Of a stretch of 64,000 bases of DNA, positions 27,576 to 36,114 are shown piece after piece. This stretch comes from JBOGDS01 sp050743075 (GTDB lineage: Bacteria > Actinomycetota > Actinomycetes > Jiangellales > Jiangellaceae). The position numbers and the translations under genes were made by a program. Where the stretch lies: assembly GCA_050743075.1 (NCBI GenBank), contig JBOGDS010000002.1, positions 17,876-81,875 of the forward strand. Direction: 5' to 3'. Below the pieces are notes generated by a model. The model was not told where the DNA came from. It made no database searches and worked only from the letters and a program-made list of their open reading frames with translations. How positions within the stretch are numbered: position 1 is the stretch's first letter; each line of letters opens with the position of its first letter.

Positions 27576-28793
27576 CTACGTCGCAGCAGTCGGCCTGATC
27601 GTGCCGGACACCTCACCCAGGCCGATGCGGGTGCCGTCCGGGCCGGGCGCCGAGCCGCCGATCGTCACGGTGTCCCCGTCCTCCAGGAAGCCGCGTGACG
27701 TCCCGTCGGCAAGAGTGACGGGCGAGGTGCCGTTCCAGGTCAGCTCCAGGAACGAGCCACGCTCGTCGGCCTCGACGCCACTGACCGTCCCCGAAGCGAA
27801 GAGGTCTCCCGTCCGCAGCGAGGCCCCGTTGGCCGTCAGATGGGCGAACTGCTGCGCAGCCGTCCAGTACATAGCCGCGAACGGAGGCCGGGAGACCACA
27901 GTCCCGTTCCAGGACACCTCCAGCCGCAGGTCGAGGCCCCAGGGGGCGCCGTCGCCGTCGCGCAGGTACGCGGCAGGTTCGGGGTCACGTCGGGGCGGTT
28001 CGACCCGGGCTTGCGACAACGCGGCGAGCGGAACCACCCACAGCGAGATCGACGTGGTGAACGACTTGCCCAGGAACGGCCCGAGCGGCACGTACTCGAA
28101 CGCCTGGATGTCACGGGCCGACCAGTCATTGACGAGCACCACCCCGAAGACGTGGTCGGCGAACTGGGCAATCGAGACGGGCTGACCGAGTGTGGACGGC
28201 CTCCCGACGACGAACCCGACCTCGGCTTCGATGTCCAGCCGCGTCGACGGTCCGTACGCGACGGACTCGCCATCCTTGCGCAGGCCGGACGGGCGCACCA
28301 CGTCGGTGCCCGACGGCACGACGGTTCCGGCCCGTCCGTGATAGCCGATCGGCAACTGCCGCCACGCCGCAGGCAGTGACGGGGATTCCGGCCGGAAGAT
28401 CTTGCCGACGTTCTCCGCGTGGTGTTGCGACGAGTAGAAGTCGACGTAGTCGGCGACCTCGAAAGGCAGGTGGAGCGCGACGTCGGACAACGGCACCAGA
28501 TGCGGCTCGACCAGGTCGCGGTGCGGTTCCTCGGTGACCAGCTCCGTGACCCACCCGCGTACCGCGGCCCATGCCCGCGACCCCAGCGCCATGAACGGGT
28601 TGAGGCTGGCCTGGGAGAAGACGTGCGCCCCGTCGAGGTTCTCCTCGGCCGCGAGCGGTGCCAGGTCGAGCAGGTGGTCACCGATGGCGACGCCGACGCG
28701 GGGTTCCTCGTCGGCGGTCGAGAAGACCCCGTACGGGAGCGTGTGGACACCGAAGGGCGAACCGTCCGGCAGCGGGACCCAGGTCGTGAGCAC
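27576..28793 (-). CDS. fahA: Fumarylacetoacetase
   Basis: Hydrolyses fumarylacetoacetate to fumarate and acetoacetate, the last step of homogentisate breakdown. The 405-residue chain matches FAH: an N-terminal SH3-like part, then the catalytic domain with DFYSSQHHAENVG, RPSGLRKDG, DIEAEVGFVVG, VNDWSARDIQAFEYVPLGPF and GDLFASGTVSG. Acidic metal ligands lie in DIEAEVGF and VNDWSARD. It is the second gene of a two-gene unit, 18 bases after an uncharacterised gene, and divergent from hmgA. Confidence 0.95.
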   Translation of the reverse strand: MLTTWVPLPDGSPFGVHTLPYGVFSTADEEPRVGVAIGDHLLDLAPLAAEENLDGAHVFSQASLNPFMALGSRAWAAVRGWVTELVTEEPHRDLVEPHLVPLSDVALHLPFEVADYVDFYSSQHHAENVGKIFRPESPSLPAAWRQLPIGYHGRAGTVVPSGTDVVRPSGLRKDGESVAYGPSTRLDIEAEVGFVVGRPSTLGQPVSIAQFADHVFGVVLVNDWSARDIQAFEYVPLGPFLGKSFTTSISLWVVPLAALSQARVEPPRRDPEPAAYLRDGDGAPWGLDLRLEVSWNGTVVSRPPFAAMYWTAAQQFAHLTANGASLRTGDLFASGTVSGVEADERGSFLELTWNGTSPVTLADGTSRGFLEDGDTVTIGGSAPGPDGTRIGLGEVSGTIRPTAAT

Positions 28794-28811
28794 GCGGTCA
28801 CTCCTTGCTGA

Positions 28812-29666
28812 TCAGGCCTTGCTGATCAGGCGTAGGTCGAGCAGCTCGTCGACCGGCTCCGCGATGCTGCACGAGCCGTACGAGTTGCACCACGTTCGTA
28901 CCCGGGCACTCGGTCCGAGCCCGAGCGCACGGACACGGTCGGCGAGTCCGGCGGCATCGCGGTCGGCTAGCGTCACAGCTACGTCGGCGGCCTCGCCGCC
29001 GTCGAGTGCGACCGCGACTCCGAGCAGCACGTTGAGGAAGCCGTGGTGCTCGACGCCGTCGGGCGCCGTATGCCGCACGGCACGGTGCAGGCCGGCCGTG
29101 AACTTGAAGGGCACGTCGAGCTCCAGGCAGCTGAGGATGAAGGCGGCGACATGGTCCTCCGGTGGGAAGGCCTCGGGGGTGGCCCCGCCAGAACGCAGCT
29201 TGGCCCGGTATCCGGAGTCGGCGACGACCTCGAGGGCGTCGCGCCAGCCGGGCAGACGCGGTATCTCGACGTACGCCGGCTCGTCGTCGTCAGGCCCGCC
29301 CAGGGCGCCGTCGAGCGCAGCCACGGTGCGCCGCGCCGAGTCGGCCAACGGCTCTGCGCGGACCGCGACCTCGATGCCACGCAGGACCAGCCGGTCGTCG
29401 GCGGCAACCGCGTCGACCGCCGGACCCACGCCACCGGTTCCGGTGTCGACGACGACCGTCACACCGAACGGGTCGGTTCGCGCCGCGAGGTGTACCGCCA
29501 GCTCGTCCAGGCGGGTCGCCGCGCAGAGGAATGGTCCGACCAGCGCCTTGTACCAGGCGGCCCGATGGTCGTCGTGTGCACCGACTGCCTCCGGCATGGG
29601 CACATTGCCGGGCGGGAACAGTGCGGCGTTGTCGATCAACGCCATGAACAAGGGAGAGGTTGACAC
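28812..29666 (-). CDS. Uncharacterised protein of the homogentisate gene cluster
   Basis: A 284-residue soluble protein, start GTG at 29666, with no family I can name. Notable segments are NAALFPPGN near the N terminus, EDHVAAFILSCLELDVPFKFTAGLHRAVRH in the middle (over about 30 residues) and a cysteine pair in RTWCNSYGSCSIAEPVDEL at the C terminus. It lies upstream of fahA with an 18-base gap and is divergent from hmgA, so it is surely expressed with homogentisate breakdown. No glutathione- or mycothiol-type maleylacetoacetate isomerase is visible in the cluster, so this gene is a candidate for that step, or for an accessory role. That is inference only. Confidence 0.75.
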   Translation of the reverse strand: MSTSPLFMALIDNAALFPPGNVPMPEAVGAHDDHRAAWYKALVGPFLCAATRLDELAVHLAARTDPFGVTVVVDTGTGGVGPAVDAVAADDRLVLRGIEVAVRAEPLADSARRTVAALDGALGGPDDDEPAYVEIPRLPGWRDALEVVADSGYRAKLRSGGATPEAFPPEDHVAAFILSCLELDVPFKFTAGLHRAVRHTAPDGVEHHGFLNVLLGVAVALDGGEAADVAVTLADRDAAGLADRVRALGLGPSARVRTWCNSYGSCSIAEPVDELLDLRLISKA

Positions 29667-29743
29667 GATCCGGACTGTAACGCATGGTGGCAGTGAGCGG
29701 TCGGCATCGTCCGATAATCGAATGACTCGGAAAGGACGCGACG

Positions 29744-30949
29744 ATGGCCCACTACCGTCACCTTGGCCGGGTATCAGCAAAGCGCCACACCCAGTTCCGA
29801 CGCCCGGACGGCAACCTGTACTACGAGGAACTGATGGGCGAGGAGGGATTCTCGTGCGACTCGTCGCTGCTGTACCACACGGGCGTGCCGTCGGCGATCG
29901 TCGACTCGCGGGTCTGGGAGCTGCCGGACCTGCGGACCGTCCCCAACCACCCGTTGATGCCACGGCACCTGAAGCTGCACGACCTGTTCCCGGGCCGGGA
30001 CTGGAAGTCGCAGGACGTGGTCACCGGGCGCCGGCTGGTGCTGGGCAACGGCGATGTGCGGATCTCGTACGTCGCGGCCGGCGAGTCGTCCCCCCTGTAC
30101 CGGAACGCGATCGGCGACGAGTGCATCTACGTCGAGGCCGGCGAGGCCACCGTCGAGACCATGTTCGGGCTGCTGCAGGCGCGGCAGGGCGACTACGTGA
30201 TCATGCCGCGGGCGACGGTGCACCGGTGGGTGCCGACGGGCGACGAGCCCCTGCGGGCGTACGTCGTCGAGGCGAACTCGCACATCGCGCCACCGAAGCG
30301 GTACCTGTCCAAGTACGGGCAGCTCCTGGAGCACTCGCCGTACTGCGAACGTGACCTGCACGGTCCTACCGAGCCGTTCACGGTCGAGCAGGACGACGTC
30401 GAGGTCTACACCAAGCACCGCGGCCACGGGCCGTCCGGGCTCGTGGGCAGCGTCGTGGTGTACCCGACCCACCCGTTCGACGTGATCGGCTGGGACGGCT
30501 GCCTCTACCCGTACACCTTCAATGTGTCGGACTTCGAGCCGATCACCGGCCGGATCCACCAGCCGCCGCCGGCGCACCAGGTCTTCGAGGGCTTCAACTT
30601 CGTCATCTGCAACTTCGTCCCGCGCAAGGTCGACTACCACCCGCTCGCGGTGCCCGTGCCGTACTACCACTCGAACGTCGACAGCGACGAGGTCATGTTC
30701 TATTGCGGCGGCGACTACGAGGCCCGCAAGGGCTCGGGCATCGGCCAGGGGTCGATCTCGCTGCATCCCGGCGGCCACAGTCACGGGCCGCAGCCCACGG
30801 CGATCGAGCACGCGCTGGGCAAGGACTACTTCGACGAGCTCGCGGTCATGGTCGACACGTTCCGCCCACTGGAGATCGGCGAGGCGGGCGTCGAGTCCGA
30901 CGACGGCCGGTACGCGTGGTCATGGAGCGGCCGCGGTCCGGAGGGCTGA
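29744..30949 (+). CDS. hmgA: Homogentisate 1,2-dioxygenase
   Basis: Cleaves the homogentisate ring to maleylacetoacetate with O2 and iron(II). The 401-residue cupin protein shows YRNAIGDECIYVEAGEATVET and GDYVIMPRATVHRW in the first barrel. The iron-site region follows: YYHSNVDSDEVMFYCGGDY and SISLHPGGHSHGP carry the expected His, Glu, His ligands. The length is shorter than eukaryotic HGD but normal for actinobacteria. The ATG at 29744 is preceded by GGAAAGGACG. It is divergent from the fahA unit with about 77 bases between, probably a shared control region. Confidence 0.95.
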   Translation: MAHYRHLGRVSAKRHTQFRRPDGNLYYEELMGEEGFSCDSSLLYHTGVPSAIVDSRVWELPDLRTVPNHPLMPRHLKLHDLFPGRDWKSQDVVTGRRLVLGNGDVRISYVAAGESSPLYRNAIGDECIYVEAGEATVETMFGLLQARQGDYVIMPRATVHRWVPTGDEPLRAYVVEANSHIAPPKRYLSKYGQLLEHSPYCERDLHGPTEPFTVEQDDVEVYTKHRGHGPSGLVGSVVVYPTHPFDVIGWDGCLYPYTFNVSDFEPITGRIHQPPPAHQVFEGFNFVICNFVPRKVDYHPLAVPVPYYHSNVDSDEVMFYCGGDYEARKGSGIGQGSISLHPGGHSHGPQPTAIEHALGKDYFDELAVMVDTFRPLEIGEAGVESDDGRYAWSWSGRGPEG

Positions 30950-30954
30950 GCGAG

Positions 30955-31551
30955 CTAGGTGTGCAGCACGGGTGAGCCCTCCAGCGCCACCCCGGCGGCC
31001 CGCATCTCGGTGAGGGCGGCCTGCGTAGTGCCTCTGGCCACGCCGGCGGTCAGTTCGAGCAGGACTCGGGTCATGAAGCCCTCCCGTACGGCGTCCAGAG
31101 CCGTCGCGCGCACGCAGTGGTCGGTCGCGATCCCGACCACGTCGACAGAGGTGACCGAGTGTGAGCGCAACCAGTCGGCCAGCGGGACGCCGTCGTGCGA
31201 CCGGCCCTCGAAGCCGGAATAGGCCGCGCCGTAGGCACCTTTGTCGAACACGGCGTCGAACGGCTGCGGGTCGAGGTTCGGGTGAAAGGCGGCGCCTACG
31301 GTCCCGGCGACGCAGTGGGGTGGCCAGGTCTCGACGAAGTCAGGTTCGGACGAGAAGTGCGTGCCGGGGTCGACGTGATGGTCGCGGGTGGCAACGACAT
31401 GGGCGTACCCGCGCTCGGCTGGCTCCGCCTCCTGCCATCGGTGCAACACGCTCGCGATCGAGAACGCCACGTCGGCGCCACCACCGACGGCGAGGCTGCC
31501 GCCCTCGCAGAAGTCGTTCTGGACATCGACCACGATCAGCGCGCGCGTCAT
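30955..31551 (-). CDS. pncA: Nicotinamidase (isochorismatase fold)
   Basis: Deamidates nicotinamide to nicotinate for NAD salvage. The 198-residue protein has the triad: Asp8 in LIVVDVQNDF, Lys in VFDKGAYGAAYSGFEG and Cys in VGIATDHCVRATALDA. A metal-binding DHHVDPGTHF segment is also present, all as in PncA. The start overlaps the stop of the upstream pncB gene (ATGA), giving a two-gene NAD salvage operon. Confidence 0.92.
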   Translation of the reverse strand: MTRALIVVDVQNDFCEGGSLAVGGGADVAFSIASVLHRWQEAEPAERGYAHVVATRDHHVDPGTHFSSEPDFVETWPPHCVAGTVGAAFHPNLDPQPFDAVFDKGAYGAAYSGFEGRSHDGVPLADWLRSHSVTSVDVVGIATDHCVRATALDAVREGFMTRVLLELTAGVARGTTQAALTEMRAAGVALEGSPVLHT

Positions 31552-32912
31552 GACTCCCCTTCGTAGACGGTCGGTATCGCGGGCTCTCCGCGCGACATCT
31601 GCAGCGCGGTCGGCGGCAGCTCGGCGCGGGCCGCGGCATGCCGGTCCCGGGCGGCGTCGAGTGGCTCGTCGCCCACGAGGTTGCCGCCGTGCACCAGCTG
31701 CGTCAACAGTGGCCGGTCGTCGCCGTCGTCTGCGGGCGGCGACGCCAGCCCGACGACCTCGGCCTCGGCCACGCCCGCGGCCGACCTGCGGCGCAGGGCG
31801 AACTTCCGCCCGCCCACGCTCATCTTGTCCTTGCTCCTCTTGGCGACGGCGACCATCTCGCCGTCGCCGCCCTGCCGGGCGACGAGCTTATAGACCAGGC
31901 CGGCGGTCGGTGCACCCGACCCGGTGACCAGCGACGTGCCCACGCCGTACGCGTCGACTGGCGCCGCGGCGAGCGCCGCGATGGCGTGCTCGTCGAGATC
32001 GCTGGTCACGACGATCCTGGTGTCCGATGCGCCGAGCACGTCGAGCTGGGCCCGGACCTCGCGGGCCTGGACCAGCAAGTCGCCCGAGTCGAGTCGGACA
32101 GCACCGAGCTCGGGCCCAGCGATCTCGACGCCGAGCGCCACCGCCTCGCGAACGTCGTAGGTATCGACGAGCAGCGTCGTGCCCTTGCCGAGCGAGTCGA
32201 CCTGCGCGGTGAAGGCGTCGCGCTCACTGTCGTGCAGCAAGGTGAAGGAGTGTGCGCTGGTCCCCTGGGTCGGCACGCCGAAGGTCCGGCCCGCCTCGAG
32301 GTTGCTCGTGGACGCGAAGCCGGCGACGTATGCGGCCCGAGCAGCCGCGACCGCGGCCCACTCATGGGCGCGCCGGGAGCCCATCTCGATGCACGGGCGG
32401 CTTCCCGCTGCCGCGGTCATCCGCGATGCCGCCGACGCGACCGCCGAGTCGTAGTTGAGAACCGAGAGGATCAGTGTCTCGAGGATGACCGCCTCGGCGA
32501 AGCTCGCTTCCACGACCAGCAAGGGTGAGTACGGGAAGAAGCAGTCGCCCTCGCCGTAGCCCCAGATGTCGCCGGCGAACCGGTAGTCCGACAACCACGC
32601 CAGGGTGGGCGCATCGACGACGTGTCGGCGCTCCAGATCGGCCAACGCGGCGTCGTCGAATCGGAACCGCTCGATCTCGGTGAGCAGCCGGCCGGTGCCG
32701 GCCACCACGCCATAGCGGCGGCCATCGGGCAGCCTGCGGGCGAATACCTCGAACACCGACCGCCGCTGCGCCGTTCCGTGCGCCAGCGCGGCCTGCAGCA
32801 TCGTCAGCTCGTAGTGGTCGGTGAGCAGCGCCGTCGCAGGGCCATCGACAGCCGGCACGATCCACAGCCTAGCGTCGGCTTCTGCCTCGACGTGGGCGCG
32901 AAGTGACACCAT
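31548..32912 (-). CDS. pncB: Nicotinate phosphoribosyltransferase
   Basis: Makes nicotinate mononucleotide from nicotinate and PRPP. The 454-residue protein has ALLTDHYELTMLQAALAHG at the N terminus, SRRAHEWAAVAAARAAYVAGF, TGTSAHSF-like PTQGTSAHSF, RLDSGDL and the phosphate-site region AYGVGTSLVT. The ATG at 32912 is chosen because the frame upstream overlaps the divergent clpS start. A later start near the ATALLTDHYELTM strand is possible. The stop overlaps the pncA start. Confidence 0.92.
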   Translation of the reverse strand: MVSLRAHVEAEADARLWIVPAVDGPATALLTDHYELTMLQAALAHGTAQRRSVFEVFARRLPDGRRYGVVAGTGRLLTEIERFRFDDAALADLERRHVVDAPTLAWLSDYRFAGDIWGYGEGDCFFPYSPLLVVEASFAEAVILETLILSVLNYDSAVASAASRMTAAAGSRPCIEMGSRRAHEWAAVAAARAAYVAGFASTSNLEAGRTFGVPTQGTSAHSFTLLHDSERDAFTAQVDSLGKGTTLLVDTYDVREAVALGVEIAGPELGAVRLDSGDLLVQAREVRAQLDVLGASDTRIVVTSDLDEHAIAALAAAPVDAYGVGTSLVTGSGAPTAGLVYKLVARQGGDGEMVAVAKRSKDKMSVGGRKFALRRRSAAGVAEAEVVGLASPPADDGDDRPLLTQLVHGGNLVGDEPLDAARDRHAAARAELPPTALQMSRGEPAIPTVYEGES

Positions 32913-32919
32913 TGGGCCC

Positions 32920-33219
32920 GTGACCACCGCACCCGCCGAGGTCGAGCGGCCCGAGGCCGACGAGGTCGTCGTGCCCGACACCCCGTGGACGACGGTGGTC
33001 TGGAACGACCCGGTCAACCTGATGTCCTACGTCACGTACGTGTTCCAGTCATACTTCGGCTACACCCGCGGGAAGGCCGAGAAGCTCATGCTCGACGTGC
33101 ACGAGAAGGGCAAGGCCATCGTGTCGTCGGGCACCCGTGAGGCGATGGAGCGCGACGTGGAGGCCATGCACGGCTACGGACTGTGGGCGACGATGCAGAA
33201 GGCGGGGGACCGAGGCTGA
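32920..33219 (+). CDS. clpS: ATP-dependent Clp protease adaptor ClpS
   Basis: A 99-residue adaptor that brings N-end-rule substrates to ClpAP/ClpCP. The ClpS core is complete: WTTVVWNDPVNLMSYVTYVF, the GYTRGKAEKLMLDVHEKGKA helix region and ERDVEAMHGYGLWATMQ. The N-terminal extension is acidic and unstructured as usual. The GTG at 32920 is seven bases from the divergent pncB start. It is followed by DUF2017, its usual partner in actinobacteria. Confidence 0.93.
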   Translation: MTTAPAEVERPEADEVVVPDTPWTTVVWNDPVNLMSYVTYVFQSYFGYTRGKAEKLMLDVHEKGKAIVSSGTREAMERDVEAMHGYGLWATMQKAGDRG

Positions 33220-33824
33220 GCACCGCGTTCCGGCGGACTCGTGGCGGCGGTGTGTCCGCGACGTTCCATCAGGTCGAGACCGAGCTCCTGCGGTCCCTGG
33301 TCGGCCAGCTCCTGGAGCTGGTCCGTGACCAGCCGTCCGAGCGTGATCCCCGCCAGGCAGGCGACCCACTGGCGGCCGCCTTCGGACTCGGCGACGACCC
33401 GTCCCGCCCGACGGACCCGGTGGTGCTGCGGCTGTTCCCCGACGCCTACCGCGGTGACACCGAGGCCGCCGACGAGTTCCGCCGCTTCACCGAACGAGGG
33501 CTGCGTGAGAACAAGGCGGCCGCGGCGGCGGCCGTGCTGGCCTCGCTGGCAACGGCCGGACCGGTCGAGCCGGGCGAGCAGTCCAACGAGGGCCGGGAGA
33601 AGGTCCGCCTGCACCTCGATGCCGACGAGGCCCAGGCCTGGCTGCGCACGCTGACCGACCTCCGCCTCGCTCTGGGCACCCGGCTGGGCGTCGAGGAAGG
33701 CGACCAGGGCCACTGGGACACGCTCCCCGACGACGATCCGCGCCGGCAGGTCCACGACGTGTACGACTGGCTCGGCTGGGTCCAGGAGACGCTGGTCCGC
33801 GCTCTGTCGTTAGGCCTCGACTGA
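33183..33824 (+). CDS. DUF2017 family protein
   Basis: A soluble, acidic protein with FRRTRGGGVSATFHQVETELLRSL split over its first strand and helix, and a C-terminal helical part YDWLGWVQETLVRAL, matching DUF2017, which is normally encoded directly after clpS. Function unknown; a link to Clp proteolysis is inferred from context. The start is uncertain. The GTG at 33183 overlaps clpS by 37 bases and adds residues that homologues lack, while the expected N terminus lies near 33216, where a CTG overlaps the clpS stop. A GTG further in (33252) would cut into the domain. Confidence 0.82.
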   Translation: MGDDAEGGGPRLSTAFRRTRGGGVSATFHQVETELLRSLVGQLLELVRDQPSERDPRQAGDPLAAAFGLGDDPSRPTDPVVLRLFPDAYRGDTEAADEFRRFTERGLRENKAAAAAAVLASLATAGPVEPGEQSNEGREKVRLHLDADEAQAWLRTLTDLRLALGTRLGVEEGDQGHWDTLPDDDPRRQVHDVYDWLGWVQETLVRALSLGLD

Positions 33825-33853
33825 ACCGTCCGGTGCGCCGGCGAGGGCGGGGA

Positions 33854-34234
33854 TCACGCCTTGGGCTGGACGATCCCCAGCGCGTTCTTGCCCGGATCGA
33901 CGATCCAGGCAGCCCAGGCGAACCCGACGTCCGCGATGCCGTTCTCGGTCTTCAGCCCCGGCATGTCGTACTCCTCGATGCTCACTCCACGGGACCGCAG
34001 CTCGTCGAGCTCGGCGCGCAGGTCCTCGACCTCCCACCCGACCTGGGTCTGGCTGTCCGCGGTGCCGACTGTGCTCTTCGTGACCACGACCTTGGTGCCG
34101 CGACCGCAGCGGAACGAGATCGCCTCGGCGCTCTCGTCCAGGATCTCGAGCCCGAGCTTGTCGTGATAGAAGTCCCGCGTCTGCGCCAGGTCCATCGCCA
34201 GCAGGACCGGGTGGACAGGGCTGTTTCCCAGCAT
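33854..34234 (-). CDS. VOC (glyoxalase/bleomycin-resistance fold) family protein
   Basis: A 126-residue single-domain VOC protein: HPVLLAMDLAQTRDFYHDKLGLEIL at the N terminus, then AISFRCGRGTKVVV and a C-terminal AWIVDPGKNALGI strand with a possible metal ligand. Such proteins range from glyoxalases to binding proteins, and the substrate cannot be inferred. The ATG at 34234 is the natural start. Confidence 0.82.
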   Translation of the reverse strand: MLGNSPVHPVLLAMDLAQTRDFYHDKLGLEILDESAEAISFRCGRGTKVVVTKSTVGTADSQTQVGWEVEDLRAELDELRSRGVSIEEYDMPGLKTENGIADVGFAWAAWIVDPGKNALGIVQPKA

Positions 34235-34321
34235 GGTCTCTCCTCGATGGCCGGGCTGATCACGCGTCCGGTCAGTCTCCGGGCAGACCAAGATCCACGA
34301 CAACCCTTAGGCTGCTGAGCC

Positions 34322-34738
34322 GTGCTCCGGATCGGACGTGATCTCCTCGACGCGATCGTCGCGCACGCACGTGCGGATCACCCGGACGAGGCGTGCGGGA
34401 TCGTCGCGGGCCCGCTCGGATCGGATCTCCCACAGCGGCTGGTGCCCTTGGCCAACGCCGAGCGCTCGCCGACATTCTACCGGTTCGATTCGATGGAGCA
34501 GCTGCGGGTCTGGCGTGAGATGGACGACCGGGACGAGGAACCGGTGGTGATCTACCACTCGCACACGGCGACCGAGGCCTACCCGTCGCGCACCGACGTG
34601 GCCTATGCGAGTGAGCCAGGCGCCCACTATCTGCTGCTCTCGACCCGCGACCCCGACGAGGTGGAGATCCGCTCCTACCGGATCGTGGACGGAGATGTGG
34701 CAGAGGAGGACGTCCGGGTCACCGACGCTGGGGAATGA
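34322..34738 (+). CDS. mec: Mec-type JAMM (M67) metallopeptidase, CysO-cysteine peptidase
   Basis: A 138-residue zinc peptidase with the JAMM motif: Glu23, His79 and His81 in YHSHT, Ser89 and Asp92. In Mycobacterium tuberculosis Mec releases cysteine from the C terminus of the carrier CysO after CysM has loaded it. Here it precedes cysO and cysM in the same order, which supports that role. The GTG start at 34322 agrees with homologues. Confidence 0.9.
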   Translation: MLRIGRDLLDAIVAHARADHPDEACGIVAGPLGSDLPQRLVPLANAERSPTFYRFDSMEQLRVWREMDDRDEEPVVIYHSHTATEAYPSRTDVAYASEPGAHYLLLSTRDPDEVEIRSYRIVDGDVAEEDVRVTDAGE

Positions 34739-34799
34739 TGGGACTGGCCCGGGCCGTTGCCCGTACTGTCGAATCGTCGCGATCCAGGAGCATGAGCAC

Positions 34800-35072
34800 A
34801 TGTCCGTCGAGGTTCGCATCCCCACGATCCTGCGTCCGTACACCGGTGACGCGAAGGCCGTTGACGGCTCGGGCGACACGCTCGCCTCGGTCATCGACGA
34901 CCTCGAGATGCGTTTCCCCGGGCTGCGCGACCGCCTGGTCGACGGCGACGGTTTGCGGCGGTTCGTGAACGTCTACCTCAACGACGAGGACGTGCGGTTC
35001 CTCGACGGCCTCTCGACCCCGGTGCACGACGGTGACTCGGTGACGGTGCTGCCCGCCGTAGCCGGAGGGTAG
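34800..35072 (+). CDS. cysO: Sulfur carrier protein CysO (ThiS/MoaD fold)
   Basis: A 90-residue ubiquitin-fold sulfur carrier ending in the required Gly-Gly. The thiocarboxylated C terminus donates sulfur to O-phosphoserine in the CysM reaction. Seen: EVRIPTILRPYTGD, FPGLRDRL, RFVNVYLNDEDVRFL and PAVAGG. The ATG at 34800 has an AGGAG site ten bases upstream. Its stop is directly followed by the cysM start. Confidence 0.94.
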   Translation: MSVEVRIPTILRPYTGDAKAVDGSGDTLASVIDDLEMRFPGLRDRLVDGDGLRRFVNVYLNDEDVRFLDGLSTPVHDGDSVTVLPAVAGG

Positions 35073-36020
35073 ATGCGGTTCGACTCGCTGCTGGACTCGG
35101 TCGGACGCACCCCGCTGGTCGGGTTGCCCCGGCTCTCGCCGTCGTCCCAGGTGCGGCTCTGGGCGAAGCTGGAGGACCGCAACCCGACCGGCTCGGTCAA
35201 GGACCGCCCGGCGCTACGAATGATCGAGGACGCCGAGCGGGAAGGCCGGCTCACGCCGGGCTGCACGATTCTGGAGCCGACATCGGGAAACACCGGCATC
35301 TCGCTGGCCATGATCGCCCGGCTGAGGGGTTACCGCCTCGTCTGCGTGATGCCCGAGAACACCTCAGAGGAGCGCCGCCAGCTGCTGCGGATGTGGGGGG
35401 CCGACGTCATCGCCTCGCCGGCGGCGGGCGGCTCGAACGAGGCGGTACGGGTCGCCAAGCTGATGGCCGCGGACAACCCCGCTTGGGTGTTGCTCTACCA
35501 GTACGGCAACCCCGCTAACACCCAGGCGCACTACGTCGGGACCGGGCCGGAGATCCTCGAGGACCTGCCCACCATCACCCACTTCGTGGCCGGCCTCGGC
35601 ACGACGGGCACGCTGATGGGCGTGGGCCGGTACCTGCGGGAGAAGGTGCCGGGCGTGCAGGTCGTGGCCGCCGAGCCTCGCTACGGCGAGCTGGTCTACG
35701 GGCTGCGCAACCTCGACGAGGGCTTCGTCCCCGAGCTGTACGACGAGTCTGTGCTGACGACGCGATATTCCGTGGGCCCAGCGGACGCCGTGCGGCGCAC
35801 CCGTGAGCTGCTGGAGGCCGAGGGCATCTTCGCCGGCGTCTCGACCGGCGCGGTCCTGCACGCAGCGCTCGCGGTGGGCGGCAAGGCTGTTGACGCCGGC
35901 GAGCGCGCCGACATCGCCTTCGTCGTCGCGGACGGTGGCTGGAAGTACCTGTCGACGGGCGCCTACCAGGGCACCGTGGACGAAGCAGCCGACCGCCTCG
36001 ACGGCCAGCTCTGGGCCTGA
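35073..36020 (+). CDS. cysM: Cysteine synthase CysM (O-phosphoserine/CysO dependent)
   Basis: A PLP enzyme of 315 residues. The PLP lysine is Lys43 in NPTGSVKDRPA; TSGNTGISLA binds the amino-acid carboxylate and GLGTTGTLMG the cofactor phosphate. The C terminus extends to WKYLSTGAYQG, resembling mycobacterial CysM, which uses thiocarboxylated CysO and O-phosphoserine. The tight mec-cysO-cysM arrangement supports that substrate pair over O-acetylserine. Confidence 0.94.
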   Translation: MRFDSLLDSVGRTPLVGLPRLSPSSQVRLWAKLEDRNPTGSVKDRPALRMIEDAEREGRLTPGCTILEPTSGNTGISLAMIARLRGYRLVCVMPENTSEERRQLLRMWGADVIASPAAGGSNEAVRVAKLMAADNPAWVLLYQYGNPANTQAHYVGTGPEILEDLPTITHFVAGLGTTGTLMGVGRYLREKVPGVQVVAAEPRYGELVYGLRNLDEGFVPELYDESVLTTRYSVGPADAVRRTRELLEAEGIFAGVSTGAVLHAALAVGGKAVDAGERADIAFVVADGGWKYLSTGAYQGTVDEAADRLDGQLWA

Positions 36021-36114
36021 TCGCGCATCCACAGCACCGGGCTGCGCGGCGGAGTTGTCCACAGCTCACGGATCGCCCTGGTGATCACCTGGCGCCACCA
36101 GCAGGCTGCGCACC

